From: Pectobacterium zantedeschiae
GTDB taxonomy: Bacteria; Pseudomonadota; Gammaproteobacteria; Enterobacterales; Enterobacteriaceae
Direction: 5' to 3'
Assembly: GCF_004137795.1 (NCBI RefSeq)
Contig: NZ_NWTM01000002.1
Coordinates: 496,001-560,000 of the forward strand
Length of the DNA: 64,000 bases
The translations under genes were made by a program, and so were the position numbers. Position 1 is the first letter of the stretch; each line of letters begins with the position of its first letter. This document shows, in pieces, positions 29,372 to 41,466 of this stretch. The notes under the pieces were generated by a model, which did no database searches, was not told the DNA's origin, and saw nothing but the letters and a program-made list of their open reading frames with translations.

Positions 29372-29716
29372 AAGATCATCATGTTGCGTTAATGGTGGTC
29401 TGATAGTAGAGGCTTAAGTCTGACGAGGCAATGTATAAACCGAAATGAGAACAGTCTTAGAACCTACCCGTTAGGGCTATTTCACTTGTCATTTTGGGCT
29501 TGGGCTATACCCATAACGCCTATGGGGACGGGTTCTTAGAAGACGGTATGCCGCCTGTTTAAACAGGGAGAAGTCAGCGTAGCGGATGGCAGGTTTGCAT
29601 AAGAAATGCGCGCTTGTTCGCAGGTGAAAAAGAGTGTGTGCGGTAAGGGTAGTAAGGTGAAGTAAAATGTTATTTACTGACATGATAATGAACGCGGTCT
29701 TGGTGTTGTGAATGCT
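29372..29716. other. Divergent promoter region of ygiM and ygiF
   Basis: No gene, repeat or clear operator is visible in these 345 bases. A long minus-strand ORF that enters from ygiF crosses part of it, but it is an antisense shadow. The ribosome-binding sites on both sides are weak. Confidence 0.45.
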
Positions 29717-31054
29717 ATGAGTGAAGAAATTGAACTGAAATTTATTGTTCATCCCGACAGCGTTGAGTCGCTGCTGACGCAACTGGCTGAGTGGGAAAGT
29801 GATTATAGCCAGTATGAGCACATGCGTGCTCAGCGTTTGAGCAATACCTATTATGAAACGGCGGATAATTATCTGCGTCGTAACGGTATTGGTCTGCGTA
29901 TTCGTGGCGAAAATGAACGCTACGAAATGACGGCGAAAACAGCCGGTAAGGTGATTGGTGGGCTGCACCAACACCCTGAATATAACGTTGCGCTGGAGAA
30001 AGCAGAACTGGATCTTAGCCTGTTTCCAGCGGAAGTCTGGCCAGAAGATTGCGATGTTGAAGTGTTGCAATCGTCGCTTAACCCGCTGTTTAGCACGGAT
30101 TTTACACGTGAAAAGTGGGTGTTTACTTACTACCAAAGCGTGATTGAGGTTGCGTTGGATCGTGGCGAGATTCGCGCAGGCGATCTGAGTGAACCACTGT
30201 GCGAACTGGAGATGGAACTTAAGGTGGGGCAGACCACCCATTTGCTGGCCTTGGCAAAGGAAATCGCGGAGTTTGGTGGTATGCGCCAGGGCAGCCTTAG
30301 TAAGGCGGCACGCGGCTATCATCTGGCTAAAGGTAATCCGGTTCGCGAGTGTCTTCCTCTCAATCGATTGGTTGTGGATCCCAAAACCAACATCGATCAG
30401 GCCATCCGCGCAGCGCTGGAACTCGCGTTGAGTCACTGGCAATACCATGAAGAACTTTGGGTCAGAGGGAATTCCTCTGCTCGTGAAGCTCTGCCGCAGG
30501 CCAGCGCAATGATGCGTGAAATGTTGGTGCTGGTGGGGGGCGTCGTGTTACGCAAGGTCACTACGCTTTTCCGCTCTGCGCTTGCCAGCCTGGAGGCTCG
30601 GCTACAAGCCCCTAATGGAGCAGAGGTGTGTTACAGCGCCGACTATCTGCAAAGTAAGTTGGTACTAACTTCCTGGCTAGTCGAATCTGGCTGGTGTGAC
30701 CATATGGATAAGAAAGATCGCGTTAAGTTACAGGGATCGTTCAAACGCTTTGCCGACATTATGCTAAGCCGGAGTACGGCTGAGCTGAAAAGCGCCTTTT
30801 CTTCTAAATTGACGGAAGCGCAGTACGAACAGCAAATCCCCCGTCTGCAACGTAATATCTACGCTTTTCTTCTCTTATCTGGTGCCTACCCGGTGGAGCA
30901 AGTGGAAGCCTACGTTGAACACTGGCAGACGCTGCTACAGGACATTGAGCGGATCGCTGCCGGACAGGCTCCTTCTGTGTATCTGGAAGCCTATCGTAAA
31001 GCCGTGTTGACCCTGTCCCCGTTCTGGCTGCATAGCGGTGGACCATCACAGTAA
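29717..31054 (+). CDS. ygiF: Inorganic triphosphatase with CYTH and CHAD domains
   Basis: A 445-residue protein. The N-terminal CYTH triphosphate-tunnel domain (about 1-200) begins with EIELKF, the ExExK metal and phosphate motif, and has GLRIRGEN and GSLSKAARGY. The C-terminal CHAD helical domain (about 215-430) has conserved His and basic residues thought to bind polyphosphate. E. coli YgiF hydrolyses tripolyphosphate. ATG at 29717 is chosen to match E. coli; a GTG three codons earlier is possible. glnE follows after 52 bases. Confidence 0.93.
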   Translation: MSEEIELKFIVHPDSVESLLTQLAEWESDYSQYEHMRAQRLSNTYYETADNYLRRNGIGLRIRGENERYEMTAKTAGKVIGGLHQHPEYNVALEKAELDLSLFPAEVWPEDCDVEVLQSSLNPLFSTDFTREKWVFTYYQSVIEVALDRGEIRAGDLSEPLCELEMELKVGQTTHLLALAKEIAEFGGMRQGSLSKAARGYHLAKGNPVRECLPLNRLVVDPKTNIDQAIRAALELALSHWQYHEELWVRGNSSAREALPQASAMMREMLVLVGGVVLRKVTTLFRSALASLEARLQAPNGAEVCYSADYLQSKLVLTSWLVESGWCDHMDKKDRVKLQGSFKRFADIMLSRSTAELKSAFSSKLTEAQYEQQIPRLQRNIYAFLLLSGAYPVEQVEAYVEHWQTLLQDIERIAAGQAPSVYLEAYRKAVLTLSPFWLHSGGPSQ

Positions 31055-31106
31055 TCGTTAACTGCCGCTTGTCAGTGAAGATAGGCGGCGCATCAAGGGA
31101 ACCCCC

Positions 31107-33962
31107 ATGTCGATACTTCCTTTGCCCGCTTTACCTGTGCTTTTGACGGAACAATCTCAGCGTGCATTGTCACGTTTGCGGGAGGCGGCGCCTGATGAAC
31201 CGATAACAGACAGCGACGCGGCTGTTTTGGCATTGAGTGATTTTGTCAGTGATGCACTTGCGCTGCATCCTGACTGGTGGCAAGGAATTCATCAGCAGCC
31301 GCCACAGCCCGAAGAGTGGCAGCACTACGCCGACTGGTTGAGCCATGCATTGGCCGATGTTAACGACGAAAATGCGTTGATGGCGACCTTGCGTCGGTTT
31401 CGTCGGCATATGTTGACGCGAATTGCGTGGTCACAGGCGCTGCAAACCAGTACGACGGAACACACGTTGCGTCAGTTGAGTGAACTGGCCGAGGTGATAA
31501 TTGTGGCGGCCAGAAGCTGGCTATATCAGGCCTGTTGCCGTGAGTGGGGCACGCCTTGCAATGCTCAGGGGCTGGCTCAGCCTCTGCTGATCCTGGGTAT
31601 GGGAAAATTGGGGGGAGGAGAGCTTAACTTCTCTTCGGACATCGATCTGATCTTCGTCTATCCCGAAAATGGCCATACGCAAGGCGGGCGGCGCGAGCTG
31701 GATAACGCGCAGTTCTTCACGCGTCTGGGGCAGCGGCTCATTAAGGTACTGGATCAGCCGACTGTCGATGGTTTTGTTTACCGTGTGGACATGCGGTTAC
31801 GTCCCTTTGGCGACAGTGGCCCATTGGTGCTCAGCTTTGCGGCCATGGAAGATTATTATCAGGAACAGGGGCGCGACTGGGAACGCTACGCGATGGTTAA
31901 AGCGCGTCTGATGGGGGGAATGGATGATGCCTACAGTCAGGAACTGCGCAGTACGCTGAAGCCCTTCGTCTTTCGTCGTTATATTGATTTTAGTGTGATC
32001 CAGTCCTTACGAAATATGAAGGGCATGATTGCTCGCGAAGTTCGGCGCCGGGATCTGCGTAACAACATCAAATTGGGCGCAGGTGGGATTCGTGAAATTG
32101 AATTTATCACGCAGGTTTTCCAACTGATTCGCGGCGGACGTGAACCTGGGCTACAGGGGCGTTCACTGCTGCCTACGCTCCAGCATGTGGGAACGTTGGG
32201 GCTATTAACTCCGCAGCAGGTGCTCGATCTTAGTACTTCTTATCTGTTTCTGCGCTGTCTGGAAAACCTGTTGCAGGCGATTGCCGATGAGCAGACGCAA
32301 ACGCTGCCGAGTGATGAGCTGAATCAGCAGCGATTAGCATGGGGAATGGGTTTCGACAACTGGGACACACTGCAATCCATGCTGTCACAGCATATGCAGG
32401 CGGTGCGCCACGTATTTGATGACCTGATTGGCGATGATGCGCCGGATAACAACGATATCCCCGAACATGGCAGCTATAGCAGCCTATGGCAGGACACGCT
32501 GGATGATGGCGAATTAGCGCCACTGACGCCGCATCTCACGGAAACTGTGCGTGAAAAACTGATGCGGACGATTGTGGAATTCCGCCATGATGTGGCGAAA
32601 CGCACGATAGGGCCGCGTGGGCGCGATGTTCTGGATCAGCTCATGCCCTGTTTGCTGGCAGAAGTCTGTGCCCGCCAGGAGGCGGACACGGTGCTGTCTC
32701 GTTTGACCCCGCTGCTGTTAGGGATCGTCACACGTACGACCTATCTTGAGTTGTTGCTGGAGTCTCGTGCTGCACTGGCTCAGTTGATTCGTCTGTGTGC
32801 GGCTTCGCCGATGGTTGCCAGCCAACTGGCGCGTTACCCCCTGCTGTTGGATGAATTGCTCGATGCGTCAACGCTGTATCAGCCGACGGCGCCTGGCGCG
32901 TACGCCGATGAGCTACGCCAGTATTTGATGCGCGTTCCTGAGGACGATGAAGAACAGCAGTTGGAAGCAGTTCGTCAGTTCAAGCAGTCACAACAGCTAC
33001 GCATCGCCGCAGGGGATATCGGTGGCGTACTGCCGGTGATGAAAGTGAGCGATCACTTAACGTATTTAGCGGAAGCGATTATTGCCGCAGTGGTTCAGCA
33101 GGCGTGGGGGCAGATGGTGGTGCGCTACGGCCAGCCATCCCACTTGCAGCATCGTGAAGGCCGTGGGTTTGCCGTTATTGCCTATGGCAAGCTCGGGGGA
33201 TGGGAACTGGGGTATAGCTCCGATCTGGATCTGGTGTTCCTGCTGGATTGTCCGTCGGACGTGATGACGGATGGCGAACGCAGTATTGATGGTCGTCAGT
33301 TTTATCTACGTCTTGCACAGCGTGTGATGCACCTGTTTAGCACTCGGACGTCATCAGGCATTCTGTATGAAGTGGATGCTCGTTTACGGCCATCGGGCGC
33401 GGCTGGCATGTTGGTAAGCACGGTTGAAGCGTTTGATGATTATCAGCGTAATGAGGCGTGGACGTGGGAGCATCAGGCGCTGGTGCGCGCGCGTATGGTG
33501 TACGGCGAAAGCGGCGTGCAGCAAACATTTGAGTCTATTCGCCGCAGTATCCTCTGTGCAGAGCGGGATGCAGATACCTTGCGAACTGAAGTGCGTGAAA
33601 TGCGCGAAAAAATGCGTCAGCATTTGGCGAACAAAGACAAATCACTCTTTGATATCAAAACGGATGCGGGCGGCATTACGGATATCGAATTTATCGCCCA
33701 GTATCTGGTGCTGCGCTACGCTGCTCAGGAACCGCGTTTGACTCGCTGGTCAGACAATGTGCGTATTCTAGAGCTGATGGCACAGTATGGCGTGATGGAA
33801 GAGAGTGAAGCTAACGCGCTCAAGCTGGCCTACGTCACGATGCGCAATGAACTGCACCATCTGGCTTTGCAGGAACTGTCTGGGCGGGTTAGCAAGGATC
33901 GGTTTGTGGCGGAGCGGGAGCAGGTGTTGGTGAGTTGGAATAAATGGCTGATGGGCGAGTAA
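31107..33962 (+). CDS. glnE: Bifunctional glutamine synthetase adenylyltransferase/adenylyl-removing enzyme
   Basis: A 951-residue enzyme that adds and removes AMP on glutamine synthetase according to the PII state. Two nucleotidyltransferase domains are visible. The N-terminal deadenylylating half has [18 protein letters not shown] (Asp178, Asp180). The C-terminal adenylylating half has [18 protein letters not shown] (about 692-708). Each is followed by a helical PII-uridylyltransferase-associated domain. Length is close to E. coli GlnE (946). Confidence 0.97.
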   Translation: MSILPLPALPVLLTEQSQRALSRLREAAPDEPITDSDAAVLALSDFVSDALALHPDWWQGIHQQPPQPEEWQHYADWLSHALADVNDENALMATLRRFRRHMLTRIAWSQALQTSTTEHTLRQLSELAEVIIVAARSWLYQACCREWGTPCNAQGLAQPLLILGMGKLGGGELNFSSDIDLIFVYPENGHTQGGRRELDNAQFFTRLGQRLIKVLDQPTVDGFVYRVDMRLRPFGDSGPLVLSFAAMEDYYQEQGRDWERYAMVKARLMGGMDDAYSQELRSTLKPFVFRRYIDFSVIQSLRNMKGMIAREVRRRDLRNNIKLGAGGIREIEFITQVFQLIRGGREPGLQGRSLLPTLQHVGTLGLLTPQQVLDLSTSYLFLRCLENLLQAIADEQTQTLPSDELNQQRLAWGMGFDNWDTLQSMLSQHMQAVRHVFDDLIGDDAPDNNDIPEHGSYSSLWQDTLDDGELAPLTPHLTETVREKLMRTIVEFRHDVAKRTIGPRGRDVLDQLMPCLLAEVCARQEADTVLSRLTPLLLGIVTRTTYLELLLESRAALAQLIRLCAASPMVASQLARYPLLLDELLDASTLYQPTAPGAYADELRQYLMRVPEDDEEQQLEAVRQFKQSQQLRIAAGDIGGVLPVMKVSDHLTYLAEAIIAAVVQQAWGQMVVRYGQPSHLQHREGRGFAVIAYGKLGGWELGYSSDLDLVFLLDCPSDVMTDGERSIDGRQFYLRLAQRVMHLFSTRTSSGILYEVDARLRPSGAAGMLVSTVEAFDDYQRNEAWTWEHQALVRARMVYGESGVQQTFESIRRSILCAERDADTLRTEVREMREKMRQHLANKDKSLFDIKTDAGGITDIEFIAQYLVLRYAAQEPRLTRWSDNVRILELMAQYGVMEESEANALKLAYVTMRNELHHLALQELSGRVSKDRFVAEREQVLVSWNKWLMGE

Positions 33963-34076
33963 GTTTCCCACTATACGTGGTCAAACGCTCAGCGAAGATA
34001 TTCGGAGCGGTGACGTGTAATCAGAGTGCCTATGATATTATTACGCGCATTATGCGAAATAAGCCTGGAGTAGAGG

Positions 34077-35513
34077 ATGAAAGTAACGCTGCCTGATTTC
34101 CGTCATGCGGGTGTGTTGGTGGTTGGTGATGTCATGCTGGATCGTTACTGGTATGGGCCGACCAGCCGAATTTCACCAGAGGCACCAGTGCCTGTGGTCA
34201 AAGTTGATACGATCGAAGAGCGCCCGGGCGGCGCGGCGAACGTCGCAATGAACATCGCAGCATTGGGCGCGGGGTCGCGTCTGGTGGGCTTAACGGGCAT
34301 TGATGACGCTGCACGCGCACTGAATGCCAAACTTGGCGAAGTGAACGTGAAGTGTGACTTTGTCTCTGTTCCTACGCATCCGACGATTACCAAGCTGCGC
34401 GTACTGTCGCGCAATCAGCAACTGATCCGACTGGATTTCGAAGAGGGTTTTGAGGGGATTGATCCTCAGCCTATTCTCGAACGTATCCAACTGGCACTGC
34501 CAAAAATTGGCGCGCTGGTGCTGTCTGACTATGCGAAAGGCGCATTAGCGCATGTACAATCCATGATTCAGACGGCAAAAGCAGCTGGCGTTCCGGTACT
34601 GATTGACCCGAAAGGCACGGATTTTTCCCGTTACCGCGGTGCGACGCTGCTGACGCCGAATCTGTCTGAATTTGAAGCGGTTGCAGGTCGTTGTAAAACG
34701 GAAGAAGAGCTGGTTGAGCGTGGTATGCAACTGGTGGCCGATTACGATCTGTCCGCGCTGCTGATTACTCGTTCCGAGCAAGGAATGACGCTACTACAGC
34801 CGGGCAAAGCACCGCTGCATTTGCCGACTCAGGCGCAGGAAGTGTATGACGTGACGGGTGCAGGCGACACGGTGATTGGTGTTCTGGCGGCGGCTCTGGC
34901 GGCGGGGAATCCGCTGGAAGAAGCCTGTTTCCTGGCGAATGCCGCCGCAGGTGTCGTTGTTGGTAAGTTGGGAACATCAACGGTCACGCCGATTGAGTTG
35001 GAAAATGCTATCCGCGGCCGTGCCGAAACCGGATTTGGCGTGATGACCGAAGAACAGCTGAAACATGCCGTTGAACTGGCGCGTCAGCGTGGCGAAAAAA
35101 TTGTGATGACCAATGGCTGCTTCGATATTCTGCATGCCGGACATGTGTCTTATCTGGCCAATGCCCGTAAACTTGGCGATCGGCTAATCGTTGCGGTAAA
35201 CAGCGATGCATCTACTAAACGCCTGAAGGGGCCGACCCGACCCGTCAATCCGCTGCCGCAGCGGATGATCGTGTTAGGTGCGTTGGAAGCTGTCGACTGG
35301 GTCGTGCCGTTTGAAGAAGATACGCCTCAGCGTCTGATTGCTAGTATCCTGCCAGACATTCTGGTGAAAGGTGGCGACTATCAGCCACATGAAATTGCCG
35401 GTAGTGAAGAGGTCTGGGCCAACGGCGGTGAAGTGAAAGTCCTGAATTTTGAGGACGGTTGCTCTACGACAAATATCATCAACACGATTAAAGCCAGCAC
35501 GTCCCAATCTTAA
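34077..35513 (+). CDS. hldE: Bifunctional heptose-7-phosphate kinase/heptose-1-phosphate adenylyltransferase
   Basis: A 478-residue enzyme making ADP-heptose for the LPS inner core. The kinase domain (about 1-318, ribokinase family) has [14 protein letters not shown] and the anion-hole motif [10 protein letters not shown] near residue 260. The cytidylyltransferase-like domain (about 340-478) has [16 protein letters not shown] with the HxGH nucleotide motif. It follows glnE by 114 bases as in E. coli. Confidence 0.97.
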   Translation: MKVTLPDFRHAGVLVVGDVMLDRYWYGPTSRISPEAPVPVVKVDTIEERPGGAANVAMNIAALGAGSRLVGLTGIDDAARALNAKLGEVNVKCDFVSVPTHPTITKLRVLSRNQQLIRLDFEEGFEGIDPQPILERIQLALPKIGALVLSDYAKGALAHVQSMIQTAKAAGVPVLIDPKGTDFSRYRGATLLTPNLSEFEAVAGRCKTEEELVERGMQLVADYDLSALLITRSEQGMTLLQPGKAPLHLPTQAQEVYDVTGAGDTVIGVLAAALAAGNPLEEACFLANAAAGVVVGKLGTSTVTPIELENAIRGRAETGFGVMTEEQLKHAVELARQRGEKIVMTNGCFDILHAGHVSYLANARKLGDRLIVAVNSDASTKRLKGPTRPVNPLPQRMIVLGALEAVDWVVPFEEDTPQRLIASILPDILVKGGDYQPHEIAGSEEVWANGGEVKVLNFEDGCSTTNIINTIKASTSQS

Positions 35514-35562
35514 AATAGATCACTGACGGCATCGATGCTGTTCAGACCGCAAGTTAATGATT

Positions 35563-35587
35563 CTCGCCCTAGCCTATTACGGGCGAG
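35563..35587 (+). terminator. Possible terminator after hldE
   Basis: CTCGCCC (35563-35569) pairs with GGGCGAG (35581-35587). It is followed by GATCATAAAA, not a T run, so intrinsic termination is doubtful. Confidence 0.35.
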
Positions 35588-35604
35588 GATCATAAAAATC
35601 ATAG

Positions 35605-37713
<2,109 letters not shown>

Positions 37714-37811
37714 GAGAAATACGGGGATGAGATTCTGTATGGGAATCTCGCCTCGTGGTCGCTCCGTGTATCTCGAACCTGAAACGACTAGGCTATTGGG
37801 AGTAAAAGCGG

Positions 37812-38033
37812 GTGGAAAAAGAAGACCTGGTAGAGATTGCCACGATGCAGATGCCTTTTGGTAAATATAAAGGGCGAGTGCTGATTGATTTACCGGAAGA
37901 GTACCTGCTGTGGTTCTCCCGTAAGGATGAATTTCCTCATGGTCGTTTAGGGGAATTGATGCAAATCACGCTGGCAATCAAGATAGAGGGTCTGCAAGGG
38001 TTGGTCACGCCGCTGAAGCGACTCCGTTCCTGA
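37812..38033 (+). CDS. ypeB: DUF3820 family protein YpeB
   Basis: A 73-residue protein with the family core MPFGKYKGRVLIDLPEEYLLWF and the ending LVTPLKRLR. The GTG start is supported because the resulting MEKEDLVEIA aligns with E. coli YpeB (MEKEQLIEIA); a later ATG would cut the conserved start. E. coli ypeB also follows ligA directly. Function is unknown. Confidence 0.88.
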   Translation: MEKEDLVEIATMQMPFGKYKGRVLIDLPEEYLLWFSRKDEFPHGRLGELMQITLAIKIEGLQGLVTPLKRLRS

Positions 38034-38065
38034 TTATCCATTTTCTGGCGGAATACCCGACGAAA

Positions 38066-38098
38066 AAAAGGTCGTTTCAATGAAGCGACCTTTTACGT
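38066..38098. terminator. Bidirectional terminator between ypeB and the FlxA-like gene
   Basis: AAAAGGTCGTTTC (38066-38078) pairs with GAAGCGACCTTTT (38082-38094) with one G-T pair and a three-base loop. A runs before and T runs after support both strands. Confidence 0.88.
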
Positions 38099-38126
38099 TT
38101 ACTGGTTATGCCATCCCTGACACAGA

Positions 38127-38483
38127 CTATACGTAGATATTAATCTTGTTGTCTTCGGTTGGGCGGTTAACGCCTTCTTGTTTAGCATTTTGCGTTGTAG
38201 AAGAGGAATCAGATTGCTGTTCTGATTTTTCACTTTGCAAACGAGCAATTTGCGCTTGTAACGCTTGGATCTGAGCCTGAATTGCCTGTTGCTGTTGTTC
38301 GATCAGTTTACGATCTTCATCACTTTCTGCGCTAGAAGCCGATTCGGTCAGCTTACTCACCTGTTTGGTGAGCGCCTGGACCTGCTTGGTTAGCTGCGCA
38401 ATCTGTTGCTCTGAGGTGCTACTGCTTTTACTGCTGCTTGCTGTTGTTGTCGATACGCTAATACTGCTTATTGTGTTTGACAT
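38127..38483 (-). CDS. FlxA-like coiled-coil protein 1
   Basis: A 118-residue protein with a Ser/Thr-rich start (about 1-25), a heptad coiled coil (about 26-85, AQLTKQVQALTKQVSKL then QQQQAIQAQIQALQAQIARL), and a Ser/Gln-rich tail ending INIYV. It has no signal peptide. The layout resembles FlxA, a FliA-controlled protein of unknown function. AGGAGGG lies right before the ATG. A sequence close to a sigma-28 -10 (GCCGATAT on the minus strand, 38538-38545) occurs upstream, but I see no matching -35. It is a paralogue of the next gene. Confidence 0.75.
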   Translation of the reverse strand: MSNTISSISVSTTTASSSKSSSTSEQQIAQLTKQVQALTKQVSKLTESASSAESDEDRKLIEQQQQAIQAQIQALQAQIARLQSEKSEQQSDSSSTTQNAKQEGVNRPTEDNKINIYV

Positions 38484-38508
38484 CTTCCCTCCTGAAAATA
38501 TGTCGATA

Positions 38509-38528
38509 TACCCGAATTATTAGGGGTA
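38509..38528 (-). repeat. Minimal copy of the palindrome-ended repeat
   Basis: TACCC, CGAATTATT-like centre, GGGTA within 20 bases. It looks like the end segment of the elements at 9192 and 54724 with the interior lost. It sits in the leader of FlxA-like gene 1. Confidence 0.45.
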
Positions 38529-38681
38529 CAAGCTCTTATATCGGCAATTTAAACACTTTCTCGAAGGTGGAATTGTTGGCAATGAAACATGAAAGACTCA
38601 CTTTCCTGATAGCTAATGTAACAAAGTGTATCTTTCAGGAAAGCGAGGGGAAGAAAGAGGGGAATACGTCAGAAATTGCGA

Positions 38682-39089
38682 TCAGACGTAGATATCAACA
38701 CCACCTTTTTTTTCTTTATTTTCAGGTTGTTGTGATGTTGCTTTTGAAGCTGCTTCAATCGCTTTCTTTTCAGCTTCTTCTTTTTGAATGCGGGCAATTT
38801 CGGCATAGAGCGCCTGTATTTGCGCTTGGATCATCTGCTGCTGCTGCTTAATGAGTTTGCGCTCGTTTTCACTTTGCGCATTGGCGGCCGATTCACCCAG
38901 ATCTTTTAGCTTTTTGCTTAGCTCTTTGATTTGATTTTGTAATGCGGCAATTTTTTGTTGAGCACCACTACTGGCCGCTGGCGCAGCCTTACTTTCTGTA
39001 GTCGATGCAGCCTTACTCTTGCTGGCTGTAGGGGTTGCCGCGACTTTTGACACCGTATTCATGGTAATCTGGCTGATATCGTTGGACAT
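38682..39089 (-). CDS. FlxA-like coiled-coil protein 2
   Basis: A 135-residue paralogue of the preceding protein. The plan is the same: a Ser/Thr/Ala/Lys-rich start (about 1-45), a coiled coil (about 46-105) with the shared block LIKQQQQMIQAQIQALYAEIARIQ, and a tail ending VDIYV. The ATG at 39089 is chosen because GGAGGA is five to six bases upstream; a GTG one codon earlier would sit too close to it. A well-formed sigma-28 promoter precedes the gene, so it belongs to the motility regulon. Function is not known. Confidence 0.78.
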   Translation of the reverse strand: MSNDISQITMNTVSKVAATPTASKSKAASTTESKAAPAASSGAQQKIAALQNQIKELSKKLKDLGESAANAQSENERKLIKQQQQMIQAQIQALYAEIARIQKEEAEKKAIEAASKATSQQPENKEKKGGVDIYV

Positions 39090-39122
39090 CACTTCCTCCT
39101 GAAATAAGTCAATTCTTCGATC

Positions 39123-39149
39123 ACTATCGGCTGTATCGCTATTTTCTTT
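39123..39149 (-). promoter_or_regulatory. Sigma-28 (FliA) promoter of FlxA-like gene 2
   Basis: On the minus strand: TAAAGAAA, 11 bases, GCCGATAG. The -10 has 7 of 8 consensus bases and the spacing is exact, about 35 bases before the start codon. Confidence 0.8.
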
Positions 39150-39264
39150 ACGAAAAACTTACAAATCGTAAGGGCTGCTATACGCGTACTGGAGGGAAAT
39201 AGAAGGGGGATGGCAAGAGTGTTTCCTTACTCCCTTGCCAGCGATATTGATGAAATGACGCCAG

Positions 39265-40800
39265 TTAACTACCGTACACGTTAATCGCGCTATTCAGCCG
39301 CCTTGCCTGAAGATTTAGCCCTTCAGCCGCTTCTGTCGAGTGCGTAACCATATCGGTATTGCGCTGTGTCATTTGTTCTATCTGTGCAATCGAGGTATTG
39401 ATCAGACCCAATGCTGAGGTTTGCTCATGCGTTGCGTTGCTGATCTCTTTGATCATGGTGGAGACCTGTAGGACTTCATCAACGATGTCGCTGATATGCT
39501 TGCCCGCGTTCTCGACCATTGTGCTGCCCTGTTTCACACTTTCGACGTTGGCGTCGATCAACGTTTTAATCTCTTTGGCCGCAGAGGCGGAATGCTGCGC
39601 TAAATTACGGACCTCGGCAGCCACCACGGCAAATCCCCGTCCTTGTACGCCCGCGCGGGCGGCTTCAACGGCGGCGTTCAGCGCAAGGATATTTGTCTGG
39701 AAGGCAATACTGTCTATCACGCCAATGATATCAACGATTTTATCGCTGGCGCTGGAGATGGAATCCATCATACCGATGGTTTCCTTCATAATATTGCCAC
39801 CTTTAAGGGCGGTACTGCTGGCGGCTTCTGCCATGGTTGTGGCTTGCGCCGCGGTTTCTGAGCTTTGCTGCACGGCAACGGTAATTTCTTCAATGGCGGC
39901 GGCGGTTTGTTGCAGATTCGCCGATGTTTCCTCTGTTCGGGTATTCAGATCGACATTGTTTTCCGCCAGTTTATGGCTGACGCTGGTGATGCCGTTGACC
40001 TGCGTACTCACGTCGTCGACAAGCGAGTGCAGGTTCAGGCCAAACTGGTTAACCGAACGTAGCAGCAAGCCAATTTCGTCTACTCGATTGAGGTGGATAT
40101 GCTTTACCTTACGGCCGGATACGACATGCTGAGCCTGTTTGAGTATCATCCTGATTGGTTGTGCAATTTGCTGCTGTAGAAACTGATCCATGATGATGAT
40201 GAGTAACAGCGTCAATGCCATCAGCCATAGCGGATTCATGCCACTGAAAGCACACAGTGCAGGGATTAGTCCCACCGCTAATATCGCGATACGTAAGCGC
40301 CAGCGAACTGATAGTTTCTGCAAGATCGACAGTGGAGAAAAGAGTCCGGTGCGAACGACCAGTCCTTTATAGAACTTGCGACTTCCTGCCTGTTTCTTCT
40401 GCACGGCGCTATACAGCATTTCGGCCGCTTTTATTTCTTCGGCATTGGGCGTGTTACGTACCGAGATATAGCCCGCAAGCTGTTCTTGTTGGTAAACCGG
40501 TGTAACGTTAGCGCGAACCCAGTAATGGTCGCCGTTGTTACGGCGGTTTTTGACTAATCCGGTCCAGCTATCGCCTTGTTTAAGCGTAAACCACAGGTCT
40601 GCATAGGCTTCCACGGGCATATCTGGATGACGCACAATATTGTGAGGTTGGTTGATGAGCTGCTCTTCAGAAAAACCGCTAACCTTAATGAAGGCAGAGT
40701 TGGCATAGGTAATGTGGCTGTGAATATTTGTTGTGGACATCAATATGGTGTCCATGTCTAACAGATACTCCTGCTGTGTAACAGGTGTATTTAATCTCAT
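39265..40800 (-). CDS. Aer-type PAS-domain chemoreceptor (aerotaxis/redox)
   Basis: A 511-residue receptor without a periplasmic domain. The N-terminal PAS domain (about 10-120) has ITYANSAFIKVSGF and NIVRHPDMPVEAYADLW, the FAD-binding pattern of Aer. A membrane hairpin follows (about 170-210), then a HAMP-like segment (about 212-265) and the MCP signalling domain with tip GVQGRGFAVVAAEVRNLAQ. Aer senses the redox state of the electron-transport chain through FAD. Other Aer-like paralogues exist in soft-rot bacteria, so the symbol aer is left open. Confidence 0.9.
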   Translation of the reverse strand: MRLNTPVTQQEYLLDMDTILMSTTNIHSHITYANSAFIKVSGFSEEQLINQPHNIVRHPDMPVEAYADLWFTLKQGDSWTGLVKNRRNNGDHYWVRANVTPVYQQEQLAGYISVRNTPNAEEIKAAEMLYSAVQKKQAGSRKFYKGLVVRTGLFSPLSILQKLSVRWRLRIAILAVGLIPALCAFSGMNPLWLMALTLLLIIIMDQFLQQQIAQPIRMILKQAQHVVSGRKVKHIHLNRVDEIGLLLRSVNQFGLNLHSLVDDVSTQVNGITSVSHKLAENNVDLNTRTEETSANLQQTAAAIEEITVAVQQSSETAAQATTMAEAASSTALKGGNIMKETIGMMDSISSASDKIVDIIGVIDSIAFQTNILALNAAVEAARAGVQGRGFAVVAAEVRNLAQHSASAAKEIKTLIDANVESVKQGSTMVENAGKHISDIVDEVLQVSTMIKEISNATHEQTSALGLINTSIAQIEQMTQRNTDMVTHSTEAAEGLNLQARRLNSAINVYGS

Positions 40801-41424
40801 TAGAAACCCCGGCGTACGTATCCCGCTCAGTTTCCCGGTTCTGCCATGCTGGCTGCTTTTCCCGCCTCAGCGATTCTGGTTATTCCAGAGGCTGAAACGT
40901 GACAAGGCTGCCGCGTGACGCTACCGTGAAATCTGTCAGGCATATTGCTGTGTAAATATTCAAATTACTCAAATGGGTATACTGAATTTTTTTGGGTGAT
41001 TTGCTCACTTATATAAAATAATGTTATGCATTATTTATAATGAGCGAACTATTGACCCTATATTGTGCGTGATGGCAATTTTGTAACTGTATATTTGTAA
41101 CAAATGTTTCATCAGTGTTAGCACGCTTTTTCAGCACGTGTAAATTTATGATGAGGACGATTACCTGTCAATTGATTCATATTATTGGTAATAAATAATC
41201 AGAGAAAAAATGATTAAAAATAGGTGAGGAGCACATAGCGGGTTTACTAGAAATGTGTTCTGTATAGAAGTAATTGACGATGAGAAGAACTTATTGTTAA
41301 TTTTTTTTTATTTTTTCTTTACGTGAGTGAATTTAAATGTTGCTGCATTGATGTTTGTTGTTTTAATTTCTGCCTTTCCTCGGTTTTTATTAAAGCTGAA
41401 TTTATTGTAGATCAAATAATGCCA
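40801..41424. other. AT-rich non-coding region between the Aer-like gene and garD
   Basis: About 620 bases with no convincing ORF. From 40960 to 41420 the sequence is strongly AT-rich, with T runs near 41300-41320. I find no sigma-28 box for the Aer-like gene, no tRNA and no repeat. The region may hold the upstream promoter of the receptor and the end of garD transcripts. Confidence 0.45.
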
Positions 41425-41457
41425 TCCGCAGGCCGGAGAATGGCGCTGGCCTGCGGA
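41425..41457 (-). terminator. Hairpin after garD
   Basis: TCCGCAGGCC (41425-41434) pairs perfectly with GGCCTGCGGA (41448-41457), ten bases beyond the garD stop. The tail on the minus strand (ATGGCATTATTTG) is only weakly T-rich. Confidence 0.6.
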
Positions 41458-41466
41458 AAAAGATAA

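Noticed and set aside
29489-30448. A 319-codon open frame on the minus strand
   Set aside because: It lies opposite ygiF, a clear CYTH-CHAD gene, and has the His/Gln/Asn/Phe-rich composition of an antisense shadow. No ribosome-binding site is present.
38538-38560. Sigma-28 promoter for FlxA-like gene 1
   Set aside because: GCCGATAT fits the -10 box, but no TAAA-type -35 is present at the required distance.
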